The notes beneath the pieces were generated by a model. The model did not search any database and was not told the DNA's origin. It worked only from the letters and a program-made list of their open reading frames with translations. From assembly GCF_017312405.1 (NCBI RefSeq), contig NZ_BLTG01000009.1, positions 62,358 through 126,357 on the forward strand: a stretch of 64,000 nt of DNA, written 5' to 3'. Shown one piece after another: positions 35,433 through 43,601 of this stretch; position 1 is the stretch's first letter, and each line of letters opens with the position of its first letter. The translations under genes were made by a program, and so were the position numbers. This DNA comes from Mycobacterium sp. PO1 (GTDB lineage Bacteria > Actinomycetota > Actinomycetes > Mycobacteriales > Mycobacteriaceae).

Positions 35433-36220
35433 CCGACCTGTCCATCGCGCCCGAGGAGATCCCCGGCCACGGTCTGCTCACCGGCAAGGTCGTGCTGGTG
35501 ACCGCGGCGGCAGGCACCGGCATCGGGTCGACGACGGCCCGTCGCGCACTGGCCGAGGGGGCCGACGTCGTGGTCTCCGACTACCACGAACGCCGGCTCG
35601 GCGAGACCCGCGACGGGCTCGCCGCGCTGGGGCTGGGCAAGGTCGACGCCGTCGTCTGCGACGTCACCTCCACCGAGGCCGTCGACGCGCTGATCAACCA
35701 GACGGTCGAGAAGGCCGGCCGGTTGGACGTGCTGGTGAACAATGCCGGTCTGGGCGGCCAGACCCCGGTGGTCGACATGAGCGACGACGAGTGGGACCGG
35801 GTTCTCAACGTCACGCTCACCTCGGTCATGCGGGCCACCCGCGCTGCGCTGCGCTATTTCCGCGACGCACCCCACGGCGGCGTGATCGTCAACAACGCCA
35901 GCGTGCTGGGTTGGCGGGCACAGCATTCGCAATCCCACTATGCGGCGGCCAAGGCGGGGGTCATGGCGCTGACCCGGTGTGCGGCTGTCGAGGCGGTCGA
36001 GTTCGGGGTGCGGATCAACGCGGTGTCGCCCAGCATCGCCCGGCACAAGTTCCTGGAGAAGACCAGCAGCTCCGAGCTGCTGGACCAGCTCGCCCAGGGT
36101 GAGGCGTTCGGCCGGGCCGCCGAGCCGTGGGAGGTGGCGGCCACCATCGCGTTCTTGGCCAGCGACTACTCCAGTTACCTGACCGGCGAGGTGATCTCGG
36201 TCTCGAGCCAGCACCCATGA
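35429..36220 (+). CDS. ipdF: 5-hydroxy-HIP-CoA dehydrogenase IpdF (SDR family)
   Basis: A 263-residue short-chain dehydrogenase (Rv3559c-like) that oxidises the 5-hydroxyl of 5-OH-HIP-CoA. Visible: the cofactor site TAAAGTGIGSTTARRAL, NNAG at about 110, the NNASVLGW serine strand and HYAAAKAGVMALTR with catalytic Tyr/Lys. GTG 35429 overlaps the fadE30 stop, and its own stop overlaps the kstR2 ATG. A long frame upstream of 35429 lies inside fadE30. Identity rests on gene order and family. Confidence 0.9.
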   Translation: MTDLSIAPEEIPGHGLLTGKVVLVTAAAGTGIGSTTARRALAEGADVVVSDYHERRLGETRDGLAALGLGKVDAVVCDVTSTEAVDALINQTVEKAGRLDVLVNNAGLGGQTPVVDMSDDEWDRVLNVTLTSVMRATRAALRYFRDAPHGGVIVNNASVLGWRAQHSQSHYAAAKAGVMALTRCAAVEAVEFGVRINAVSPSIARHKFLEKTSSSELLDQLAQGEAFGRAAEPWEVAATIAFLASDYSSYLTGEVISVSSQHP

Positions 36221-36828
36221 CCGCGCAGCGCCCCGCGGCTCCGGCGAACACCCGACGTGACGAGCTCCTGCGTCTCGCCGCGGCGATGTTCGCCGAACGG
36301 GGCCTGCGGGCGACGACGGTGCGTGACATCGCCGACTCGGCCGGCATTCTGTCCGGCAGTCTGTATCACCACTTCTCCTCGAAGGAGGAGATGGTCGACG
36401 AGGTGCTGCGCGGCTTCCTGGACTGGCTGTTCGACCGATACCAGCAGATCGTGGCTACCGAACCGAACCCGCTGGAGCGGCTCAAGGGACTGTTCATGGC
36501 GTCGTTCGAGGCGATCGCCACCCGTCATGCCGAGGTGGTGATCTACCAGGACGAGGCCAAACGGCTGTCGTCACAACCGCGGTTTGCCTATGTGGAGGAA
36601 CGCAACAGGCAACAACGCAAGATGTGGGTCGACGTGCTGACCGAGGGCATCGAACAGGGGTTGTTCCGTCCCGACGTCGACGTCGACCTGGTGTACCGGT
36701 TCATCCGGGACACCACCTGGGTTTCGGTCCGCTGGTATCAGCCCGGGGGCCCGTTGACCGCCGAACAGGTTGGTCAGCAATATCTTTCGATCGTTCTCGG
36801 TGGTATCACCACGACACAAGGAGACTGA
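36217..36828 (+). CDS. kstR2: TetR-family repressor KstR2
   Basis: A 203-residue TetR repressor of the ring C/D regulon; HIP-CoA is the known inducer. The N-terminal helix-turn-helix (about residues 12-58) reads RDELLRLAAAMFAERGLRATT, then IADSAGILSGSLYHHFSSKEEMV. The C-terminal helical domain binds the ligand and dimerises. ATG 36217 overlaps the ipdF stop and the gene is 3 nt before fadA6, so it is part of the operon it controls. Two operators found in this window (34254, 42774) fit its regulon. Confidence 0.92.
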   Translation: MTAQRPAAPANTRRDELLRLAAAMFAERGLRATTVRDIADSAGILSGSLYHHFSSKEEMVDEVLRGFLDWLFDRYQQIVATEPNPLERLKGLFMASFEAIATRHAEVVIYQDEAKRLSSQPRFAYVEERNRQQRKMWVDVLTEGIEQGLFRPDVDVDLVYRFIRDTTWVSVRWYQPGGPLTAEQVGQQYLSIVLGGITTTQGD

Positions 36829-36831
36829 ACA

Positions 36832-37989
36832 ATGGCTGTCACATCTCAGGCGTACGTCATCGATGCCGCGCGCACGGCGATCGGCAAGCGCAACGGATCC
36901 CTGGCCGGGGTGCACCCCGTCGACCTCGGAGCCGCCGGCTGGCGGGGATTGTTCGACCGCGTCGACGTCGATCCGGCCGCCGTCGACGACGTCATCGCGG
37001 GCTGTGTCGACGCCATCGGCCCGCAGGCCGGCAACATCGCGCGGCTGTCCTGGCTCGCGGCCGGGTACCCGGAGGAGGTGCCCGGGGTGACCGTCGACCG
37101 GCAGTGCGGATCCAGCCAGCAGGCCATCTCGTTCGGCGCGCAGGCGATCATGTCGGGCACCGCGGACCTCATCGTCGCCGGCGGCATGCAGAACATGAGC
37201 CAGATCCCGATCAGCTCGGCCATGACCGTTGCCGAGCAGTTCGGTTTCACCTCCCCGACAAACGAATCCAAGAGTTGGCTGCACCGCTACGGCGACCAGG
37301 AGATCTCCCAGTTCCGCGGCGCGGAGATGATCGCCGAGAAGTGGGACATCTCCCGCGAGGAGATGGAGCAGTTCGCGCTGACCAGCCACCAGCGCGCCCA
37401 GGCCGCCATCCGGGCCGGGTACTTCGAGAACGAGATCATCCCGGTCGACGGCTTCGTTACCGACGAAGGCCCGCGGGAGACGTCGCTGGAGAAGATGGCC
37501 GGCCTGAAGACGCTGGTCGACGGCGGCCGGCTCACCGCCGCGATGGCCAGCCAGATCTCCGACGGCGCCAGCGCCGTGTTGTTGGCGTCCGAACAGGCCG
37601 TCAAGGACCACGGCCTGACGCCCCGTGCCCGCATCCACCACATCAGTGCGCGCGGCGCCGACCCGGTTTTCATGCTCACCGGCCCGATCCCGGCCACCCG
37701 CTATGCGCTGGACAAGGCCGGCCTGACCATCGACGACATCGACACCGTCGAGATCAACGAGGCGTTCGCTCCCGTCGTGCAGGCGTGGATCAAGGAGACC
37801 AAGGCCGACCCGGAGAAGGTTAACCCCAGCGGCGGGGCGATCGCGCTCGGACACCCGTTGGGTGCCACCGGCGCCAAGCTGTTCGCGACGATGCTGAACA
37901 ACCTGGAGCGCATCGGTGGCCGCTACGGCCTGCAGACGATGTGCGAGGGCGGCGGCACCGCCAACGTCACGATCATCGAAAGGCTCTGA
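36832..37989 (+). CDS. fadA6: Acetyl-CoA acetyltransferase FadA6 (thiolase)
   Basis: A 385-residue thiolase that cleaves a beta-ketoacyl-CoA late in ring C/D breakdown. Catalytic residues: Cys92 in DRQCGSSQQ, the NEAF loop (VEINEAFAP), the histidine in GHPLGATGAK and the second cysteine in MCEGGG. ATG 36832 follows AAGGAG. It ends the plus-strand operon and is convergent with the alcohol dehydrogenase gene, 9 nt away. In M. tuberculosis the next genes are Rv3555c and fdxB; neither is present here. Confidence 0.92.
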   Translation: MAVTSQAYVIDAARTAIGKRNGSLAGVHPVDLGAAGWRGLFDRVDVDPAAVDDVIAGCVDAIGPQAGNIARLSWLAAGYPEEVPGVTVDRQCGSSQQAISFGAQAIMSGTADLIVAGGMQNMSQIPISSAMTVAEQFGFTSPTNESKSWLHRYGDQEISQFRGAEMIAEKWDISREEMEQFALTSHQRAQAAIRAGYFENEIIPVDGFVTDEGPRETSLEKMAGLKTLVDGGRLTAAMASQISDGASAVLLASEQAVKDHGLTPRARIHHISARGADPVFMLTGPIPATRYALDKAGLTIDDIDTVEINEAFAPVVQAWIKETKADPEKVNPSGGAIALGHPLGATGAKLFATMLNNLERIGGRYGLQTMCEGGGTANVTIIERL

Positions 37990-37998
37990 GCCCGAACC

Positions 37999-39111
37999 TC
38001 AGTGGTCGTGCAGGATGACGCCGCGGATGTTGCGTCCGTCCCGCATGTCCTGATATCCCTCGTTGACCTCGGCCAGTTTGTACTCGTGGGTGACGGTTTC
38101 GTCGAGTAGCAGCTTGCCCTCGCGGTAGAGCGACAGCAACCGCGGGATGTCGGCGCGGGGGTTGGCCTCCCCGTAGAGGCTGCCCAGCAGCCGCTTCTGG
38201 AACAGCGTGAACATCATCATGCCCAGTGTCGGCTGATTGTCCGCCATGGTGGACAGCGCTGTCATCACCACCGCGCCGCCCTTGCGGATGATGTTCGCGG
38301 CCTCCTCGAGCATCGAGCCTTCCAGCAGGCCGACGGTCAGGATGGCAGAGTCGGCCATGACCCCGTGGGTCAGGTCGGCGACCAGCGCGGTGGCCTCCTC
38401 CATCGATGTGACGAAGTGGGTGGCGCCGAAGCGGAACGCCAACTCCCGCTTGGCCTCCACCGGTTCGACGACGACGATCTTCTCGGCTCCGGCCAGCCGG
38501 GCCCCCTGGATCGCGCCGCTGCCGATGCCGCCCAACCCGATGATCACCACGGTGTCGCCGGGGGACACGTCGGCGGTGTTGACCGCCGAACCCCACCCTG
38601 TGGTGACTCCGCAGCCCAGCAGGCAGGCGCGTGACAGCGGGATGTCGTCGTCGATCTTGACGATCGACGCTTCGGGGACGGAACCCATCTGCGAGAACGT
38701 CCCCACGAACGCCATCGCTCCCACGTTCTGGCCGCGTGCCCGGCGCCGGTAGGTACCGTCGACCTGGGTGCCCGCCATGATCAGGGCACCCAGATCGCAC
38801 AGGTTCTGGTGACCGGTGGAGCAGAACCGGCAGCGGCCGCAGGCCGGCAGGAAGGATGCGACGACGTGATCGCCGGGTGCCAGGCCGACGACACCGGCGC
38901 CGACCTCGCGCACGATCCCGGCCCCTTCGTGTCCACCGATCAGCGGCAGCGGGGCGGGCAGATCACCGGTGCGGATGTGTTCGTCGGAGTGGCACAGGCC
39001 GGTGGCCTCCCAGGACACCAGGACCTCGCCGTCACCGGGCGGATCGAGGTCGATTTCTTCGACGGTCCACTCGGACCCGTACTCCCACAGGATGGCGGCG
39101 TTGGTCTTCAT
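37999..39111 (-). CDS. Zinc-dependent (class III / NDMA-type) alcohol dehydrogenase
   Basis: A 370-residue medium-chain alcohol dehydrogenase. Catalytic zinc: Cys in GLCHSDEH and the GGHEGAG histidine; structural zinc: CGRCRFCSTGHQNLC; cofactor: IGLGGIGSGAIQGARLAGA. It resembles mycobacterial AdhD-type, MNO/NDMA-dependent enzymes. It is downstream of echA20-ipdA-ipdB-ipdC on the same strand, 72 nt after ipdC, but a strong hairpin lies between. M. tuberculosis has no such gene in this place. Oxidation of an alcohol intermediate in ring C/D breakdown is conceivable, but nothing in the sequence shows it. Confidence 0.88.
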   Translation of the reverse strand: MKTNAAILWEYGSEWTVEEIDLDPPGDGEVLVSWEATGLCHSDEHIRTGDLPAPLPLIGGHEGAGIVREVGAGVVGLAPGDHVVASFLPACGRCRFCSTGHQNLCDLGALIMAGTQVDGTYRRRARGQNVGAMAFVGTFSQMGSVPEASIVKIDDDIPLSRACLLGCGVTTGWGSAVNTADVSPGDTVVIIGLGGIGSGAIQGARLAGAEKIVVVEPVEAKRELAFRFGATHFVTSMEEATALVADLTHGVMADSAILTVGLLEGSMLEEAANIIRKGGAVVMTALSTMADNQPTLGMMMFTLFQKRLLGSLYGEANPRADIPRLLSLYREGKLLLDETVTHEYKLAEVNEGYQDMRDGRNIRGVILHDH

Positions 39112-39137
39112 GGTTCGGCAGTCTAAGAAGACGCGGG

Positions 39138-39183
39138 TCCGCTGCGGGCGGGTTTACCCCGACTGGACTCGCCGCAGCGCGGA
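39138..39183 (-). terminator. GC-rich stem-loop between ipdC and the alcohol dehydrogenase gene
   Basis: TCCGCTGCGGGCG (39138-39150) pairs, with one bulge, with CGCCGCAGCGCGGA (39170-39183). The structure forms immediately after the ipdC stop in the minus-strand transcript. There is no clear U-run, as is common in mycobacteria; it could terminate or attenuate the ipd operon before the dehydrogenase. Confidence 0.5.
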
Positions 39184-40257
39184 TCAAGCGATGAAGCCGG
39201 ACGCCTTCTGGAGATGCTCGACAGCCTCGGCCACGATCGCGGGGACCAACTCGGCGCACGAGGGCAGGTCGTCGAGCATGCCCGCCACCTGCCCGGACGC
39301 CAGCACCCCGGCATCGGTGTTGCCCTCGACCAGGCCGGCCTTGAGCAGCATCGGCGTGTTCGCCGCCATGATCACCTGCGACCAGCTCAGGTCTTTTCCG
39401 TGGCGCATCTCCATGCCGTCACTGATCATCGAACGCCACGACATCTTCGACATCTTCTTGAACTTCTGGGCATTGAGCACCGCCGCCGACAGGCCTCGCA
39501 GCGGCGAGCCGCTCTCGAGCTTCTCGACCAACCCGGTACGCAACACCCGGTGGGGCATGCCGTCGACCTTGGTCGAGACCACTGTCCCGTCGAGTGCGGA
39601 CGCGAGATACCGCTGCTTGACCGAGTCGGGGACGGTCGAGTCCGACGTCAACAGGAAGCGGGTGCCCATGGCGACGCCCGCGGCCCCGTAGGACAACGCG
39701 GCGGCGAGTCCCCGGCCGTCGAAGAAGCCGCCCGCAGCGACCACCGGCATACCGGTGTCGGCCACCGCGTCGAGGACCGACGGCAGCAGCAACGTCGTGG
39801 CGATCGGTCCGGTGTGGCCGCCGCCTTCGCCGCCCTGCACGATGACGGCGTCTGCGCCCCAGCCGGCGACCTTCTTGGCGTGCTTGGCCAGCCCGACCGA
39901 CGGGATGACGACGACGCCGGCATCCTTGAGCTTGGCGATGAGGTCCGGCTTGGGAGCCAGGGCGAAGGAGGCGACTTTGACTCCTTCGCTGATCAGGAGG
40001 TCGACGCGGTCGTTCGCGTCGCCGGCGTCGGCACGGATGTTGATGCCGAACGGTTTGTCGGTCGCGGCCTTGACCTTGCCGACAGCGGTTTTCAGTTCGT
40101 CGAGGGTCATGGTCGCCGACGCCAAGATCCCCAGGCCGCCGGCGTTGGACGTCGCTGACACCAGCCGAGCACCGGCCACCCATCCCATGCCGGTCTGCAC
40201 GACCGGATGTTCGATGCCGACCAGTTCGGTCAGCGGGGTCTTCAGCCGCGACGTCAC
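39184..40257 (-). CDS. ipdC: IpdC, flavin-dependent oxidoreductase (nitronate-monooxygenase fold)
   Basis: A 357-residue TIM-barrel flavoprotein of the 2-nitropropane dioxygenase/enoyl reductase type (Rv3553-like). In ring C/D breakdown IpdC reduces or adjusts the double bond/hydroxyl of the 5-hydroxy-HIP-CoA derivative. Seen: PVVQTGMGWVAGARLVSATSNAGGLG (start of the FMN site) and ADAVIVQGGEGGGHTG (phosphate-binding loop). GTG 40257 starts 28 nt after the ipdB stop; the longer frame has no support. Confidence 0.9.
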   Translation of the reverse strand: MTSRLKTPLTELVGIEHPVVQTGMGWVAGARLVSATSNAGGLGILASATMTLDELKTAVGKVKAATDKPFGINIRADAGDANDRVDLLISEGVKVASFALAPKPDLIAKLKDAGVVVIPSVGLAKHAKKVAGWGADAVIVQGGEGGGHTGPIATTLLLPSVLDAVADTGMPVVAAGGFFDGRGLAAALSYGAAGVAMGTRFLLTSDSTVPDSVKQRYLASALDGTVVSTKVDGMPHRVLRTGLVEKLESGSPLRGLSAAVLNAQKFKKMSKMSWRSMISDGMEMRHGKDLSWSQVIMAANTPMLLKAGLVEGNTDAGVLASGQVAGMLDDLPSCAELVPAIVAEAVEHLQKASGFIA

Positions 40258-40285
40258 GCTGGATCTCCGTTTCTCGCGCAAGCCC

Positions 40286-41032
40286 TCATGACCGAACCTC
40301 TTTGTCGCGCAGCGACTTGGGGTCGATGACCTCGCGCAGCAGTTTCTGCTCGTCACCCGTGGGAAGCCGGGTGGTGTCGGCGGTGTCGAGCCCGTGCACG
40401 TCGAAGGAGGTGTTCTCGGCGACCTGTTCGGCCGTCACCCCGGGATGCAGCGACACCGCACGCATCTGGTGGTCCGGGCCGTTGAAGTCGAACACGCCCA
40501 GGTTGGTCACCACCCGGTAGACGTTGACGAAGCGGTAGGCCGGGTTGTCGGGATCGACCTTGTCCCAGCCTATTCCGGACACGATATCGACGGAGTCACC
40601 GAAAACCCGCTTGGAGTGATTACCCACCCAGTAGCTGGTGGCGTGGTTGATCGAGTTGCCGGGTGCGCCCCGGACCCCGAACATCTGGCGGGTCGGATGT
40701 TGCAGCGGTCCGAAGGCCGACAGGTTCTGGTTGCCGTAACGGTCGATCTGGTTGGCGCCCATCACCACATGGCGGCGGCCCCAGGCCAGTGTCTCGAACA
40801 CCCGCCCGAAGGGCATCCAGCCCTCGATCGCCGCGGACGCTCCGATGGCGGGGGTGTCCGCGATGAGCCGCGCCTCGCCGTCGGTCAGCAGGATGTCGGG
40901 GGAGAAGGTCAGCCGGGCCAGCCGCGCGCCGACCGACACGATGGTGGTCATCGGGCTGACCATGATCTCGCCGGCGTCACGGAACAATTCGGCACAGGCG
41001 ACAGCGCACACCTCGGCGCGGGTTGCGGACAT
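40286..41032 (-). CDS. ipdB: COCHEA-CoA hydrolase subunit IpdB
   Basis: A 248-residue beta subunit of the CoA-transferase-fold enzyme IpdAB, which opens the last steroid ring (ring C) by hydrolysing COCHEA-CoA. It begins MSATRAEVCAVACAELFRDAGEIMVSPMTTIVSVGARLARLTFSP, with DGEARLI and GANQIDRYGNQN following as in CoA-transferase beta subunits. Unlike true CoA transferases, the enzyme works as a hydrolase. ATG 41032 overlaps the ipdA stop (TGATG), which assures equal translation of the two subunits. Confidence 0.92.
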   Translation of the reverse strand: MSATRAEVCAVACAELFRDAGEIMVSPMTTIVSVGARLARLTFSPDILLTDGEARLIADTPAIGASAAIEGWMPFGRVFETLAWGRRHVVMGANQIDRYGNQNLSAFGPLQHPTRQMFGVRGAPGNSINHATSYWVGNHSKRVFGDSVDIVSGIGWDKVDPDNPAYRFVNVYRVVTNLGVFDFNGPDHQMRAVSLHPGVTAEQVAENTSFDVHGLDTADTTRLPTGDEQKLLREVIDPKSLRDKEVRS

Positions 41033-41922
41033 CACTTCTGTGCCTCCTTCTGCTCCTCGGCGAAAGCGCGAACAGCCGCCTGGTAGTCGGCCTCGCTGCC
41101 CGACAGGAACCTCTGCACGAACGCCGACCAACTCTCGTCGCTGCCGGCGGCTTCGGCGTAGTGGCGCTGGAACTTCTCGTCACGGCGGTAGTCGGGTTCG
41201 GCGGTGGTGAAGTGGGCGCCGCCCCGCGCCTCGACGACCGTGTCGACCATCATCCGGTTGATCAGCAGCGCCTGCGGCGGAACCGATTCGACCAGTTCCT
41301 CGGTGCTGACCACGTTCTCCACCGACAGCAGGCGACGCTGCGCCGACATCAAGAACAGATCGTCGAAGTACGGATCGATGCCGGTGTAGGCCGCGTTGCC
41401 GGCCGAATCGCCGAGGTTCATGTGCACGAAAGCGGCATCGAGGTTCAGCGCCGGCATCGCGATGAGTTCCTCGTAGTCGGAACCGGTCTGGTAAGGCGAG
41501 CGGACCGTCTTGAGTTCATCTCCCCAGAAGGTCCGCACGTCGCTGCCGAGACCGGCCCGGATCGGCAGGAACGGGAGTCGTTGGGCGGCGGCCTGCAGCC
41601 CGCAGCGCAGCATGCCCTCGTCCATCTCGCGGGCTTCGATCGTGCCGGACGTGCGCGCCTTGGCGAACCACGGATCGTAGAACGGCGGCGAATCCAGCGA
41701 CACGAAGCCGTAGTACGCGCGTTTGACCTTGCCTGCCGAGCACAGCAGGCCGAGGTCGGGGCCGCCGTAGGTGACCACGGTCAGGTCGGTCACGTCGGTG
41801 CGCAGCAGTGCCCGCACGAATGCCATCGGCTTGCGCCGTGAACCCCATCCGCCGATGCCGATGGTCATGCCGCTCTCGATGGAGGCGACGGCCTCGTCGA
41901 TCGTGGTTCTCTTGTCGCTCAT
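41032..41922 (-). CDS. ipdA: COCHEA-CoA hydrolase subunit IpdA
   Basis: A 296-residue alpha subunit of IpdAB. The N-terminal DKRTTIDEAVASIESGMTIGIGGWGSRRKP is the CoA-transferase family glycine-rich start (GxGG), and MNLGDSAGNAAYTGIDPYFDDLF lies in the active-site domain. It catalyses, with IpdB, retro-Claisen-type ring opening of COCHEA-CoA. ATG 41922 is 58 nt downstream of the echA20 stop; ipdA and ipdB overlap. Confidence 0.92.
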   Translation of the reverse strand: MSDKRTTIDEAVASIESGMTIGIGGWGSRRKPMAFVRALLRTDVTDLTVVTYGGPDLGLLCSAGKVKRAYYGFVSLDSPPFYDPWFAKARTSGTIEAREMDEGMLRCGLQAAAQRLPFLPIRAGLGSDVRTFWGDELKTVRSPYQTGSDYEELIAMPALNLDAAFVHMNLGDSAGNAAYTGIDPYFDDLFLMSAQRRLLSVENVVSTEELVESVPPQALLINRMMVDTVVEARGGAHFTTAEPDYRRDEKFQRHYAEAAGSDESWSAFVQRFLSGSEADYQAAVRAFAEEQKEAQK

Positions 41923-41980
41923 ATTTTCCCCAGTCGTCCCCTGCGCTGCGCGCGTGGCCCCATCGCTCCTACCCGCCGAA

Positions 41981-42739
41981 TCACGCCTTCTCCCTCTTCG
42001 ACGTCCCCGCGAACGCGTCGCGGTGCTCGTCTGCGACGCCGGCGAGGTTCAGCTCGAACGTGAAGCCCTGCTCCATCCGGTAGCTCGAGTTGACCCGCTG
42101 CACGTCGATGAAGTTCAGCGCCTCCTTGGCGGCCCGGATCACCCGGGTGTCCTTGGCGGCGATGTCCCTCGCGACGCGCAGCGCCGCCTCGTCGAGATCG
42201 GCACGTGGCACGACCTCGTGCACCGAACCGTGATGCCGCAGCGTTTCCGCGTCCACGGTCGCGGCGGTGAAGAACAGCCGGCGCATCATGTGCTGGGGAA
42301 CCAGGCGGGACAGATGGGTGGCCGCGCCGAGCGCACCGCGCTCGACCTCGGGCAACCCGAACTTCGCGTCGTCCGAGGCGACGATCACGTCGGCGTTGCC
42401 GACCAGGCCGATGCCGCCGCCGACGCAGAAGCCGTTGACGGCCGCGACGACCGGCACCGCACATTCGTACACCGCCCGGAACGCCTCGTAGCAGCCGCGG
42501 TTGGCGTCGATCAGCGCGGTGAAACCCTCGGTGTTCTGCATCTCCTTGATGTCGACGCCGGCGTTGAAACCGCGCCCCTCGGCGCGCAGCACGACGACAT
42601 GGGTGCTGAGGTCGCGTCCGGCCGCAGTGATCGTGTCGGCGAGTTCGAACCAGCCGCGCGACGGGATGGCGTTCACGGGCTGGTAGTCGACGGTCACCGA
42701 GACGATGCCCGGCTCCACGGTTTTCGTGGCGATGCTCAT
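41981..42739 (-). CDS. echA20: Enoyl-CoA hydratase-like ring hydrolase EchA20
   Basis: A 252-residue crotonase-fold enzyme that hydrolyses ring D of the HIP-derived CoA ester before IpdAB acts. The crotonase oxyanion loops are visible: GRGFNAGVDIKEM and NGFCVGGGIGLVGNADVIVA. ATG 42739 is chosen; the frame extending to 43024 would pass through the promoter and into the divergent gene. First gene of echA20-ipdA-ipdB-ipdC, 35 nt downstream of a KstR2 box. Confidence 0.92.
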   Translation of the reverse strand: MSIATKTVEPGIVSVTVDYQPVNAIPSRGWFELADTITAAGRDLSTHVVVLRAEGRGFNAGVDIKEMQNTEGFTALIDANRGCYEAFRAVYECAVPVVAAVNGFCVGGGIGLVGNADVIVASDDAKFGLPEVERGALGAATHLSRLVPQHMMRRLFFTAATVDAETLRHHGSVHEVVPRADLDEAALRVARDIAAKDTRVIRAAKEALNFIDVQRVNSSYRMEQGFTFELNLAGVADEHRDAFAGTSKREKA

Positions 42740-42773
42740 CGCTGAACTCCTGGGTCTGCTGGGGTGGCTACCT

Positions 42774-42789
42774 AAGCAAGCACTTGCTT
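42774..42789. promoter_or_regulatory. KstR2 box between echA20 and the Rv3549c-like SDR
   Basis: AAGCAAG-CA-CTTGCTT has 7-nt inverted arms and fits the KstR2 operator well. It sits in the 64-nt divergent region and can control both the echA20-ipdABC operon and the two SDR genes. Confidence 0.85.
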
Positions 42790-42803
42790 GGTACGCTAGC
42801 ACA

Positions 42804-43586
42804 GTGACTGACGCCGTCGACAGTGCTGTCAAGCTGGGCCTGGAAGGCCGCGTCGTGCTGGTGACGGGGGGTGTGCGCGGCGTCGGTGCCGGCATCAGCG
42901 CGGTCTTCGCCGGCCAGGGCGCGACGGTCGTGACCTGCGCACGGCGCCCCGTCGAGGGGTCGCCGTGGGACTTCCATTCATGCGACATCCGCGACGACGA
43001 CGCCGTCAAGACGCTCATCGACACGATCGTCGCCGATCACGGCCGCCTCGACGTCGTGGTCAACAACGCCGGCGGCTCACCGCACGTACCCGCTGCCGAG
43101 GCATCGGCCAAGTTCAGCCGCAAGATCCTCGAGCTGAACCTGCTTGGTGCCCTGTCGGTGTCGACCCACGCCAACGAGGTCATGCAGGGCCAGGAGTCGG
43201 GCGGCGCGATCGTCAACATCGGCAGCGTCAGCGGCCGGCGTCCCACCCCGGGCACGGTGGCCTACGGTGCGGCCAAGGCCGGCATGGAGAACATCACCGC
43301 AACGCTGGCCGTCGAGTGGGCGCCCAAGGTCCGCGTCAACAGTGTCGTCGTTGGCATGGTCGAGACCGAACAGGCCGACCTGTTCTACGGTGACGCCGAC
43401 TCCATCGCGGCGATCTCGCAGAACGTTCCGTTGGGCAGGCTCGCCAAACCGGCCGACATCGGCTGGGCCACGGCGTTTCTGGCGTCCGACGCGGCGTCGT
43501 ACATCAGTGGTGCGTCGCTCGAGGTGCACGGCGGGGGCGAGCCGCCGCACTATCTGTCGACCACCACCGCCGACATCAAAAAGTAG
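42804..43586 (+). CDS. Short-chain dehydrogenase, Rv3549c-like
   Basis: A 260-residue SDR of the KstR2 regulon. It shows TGGVRGVGAGISAVFAGQG (cofactor site), NNAGGSP at about 83, GSVSGRRPTPGTVAYGAAKAG with catalytic Ser/Tyr/Lys, and the C-terminal ASYISGASLEVHGGGE. GTG 42804 starts 14 nt after the KstR2 box. It is followed by a second SDR after 15 nt. The exact reaction, probably oxidation or reduction of a ring C/D-derived hydroxy-acyl-CoA, is not established. Confidence 0.88.
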   Translation: MTDAVDSAVKLGLEGRVVLVTGGVRGVGAGISAVFAGQGATVVTCARRPVEGSPWDFHSCDIRDDDAVKTLIDTIVADHGRLDVVVNNAGGSPHVPAAEASAKFSRKILELNLLGALSVSTHANEVMQGQESGGAIVNIGSVSGRRPTPGTVAYGAAKAGMENITATLAVEWAPKVRVNSVVVGMVETEQADLFYGDADSIAAISQNVPLGRLAKPADIGWATAFLASDAASYISGASLEVHGGGEPPHYLSTTTADIKK

Positions 43587-43601
43587 AAGGAGACTCTGGC
43601 A

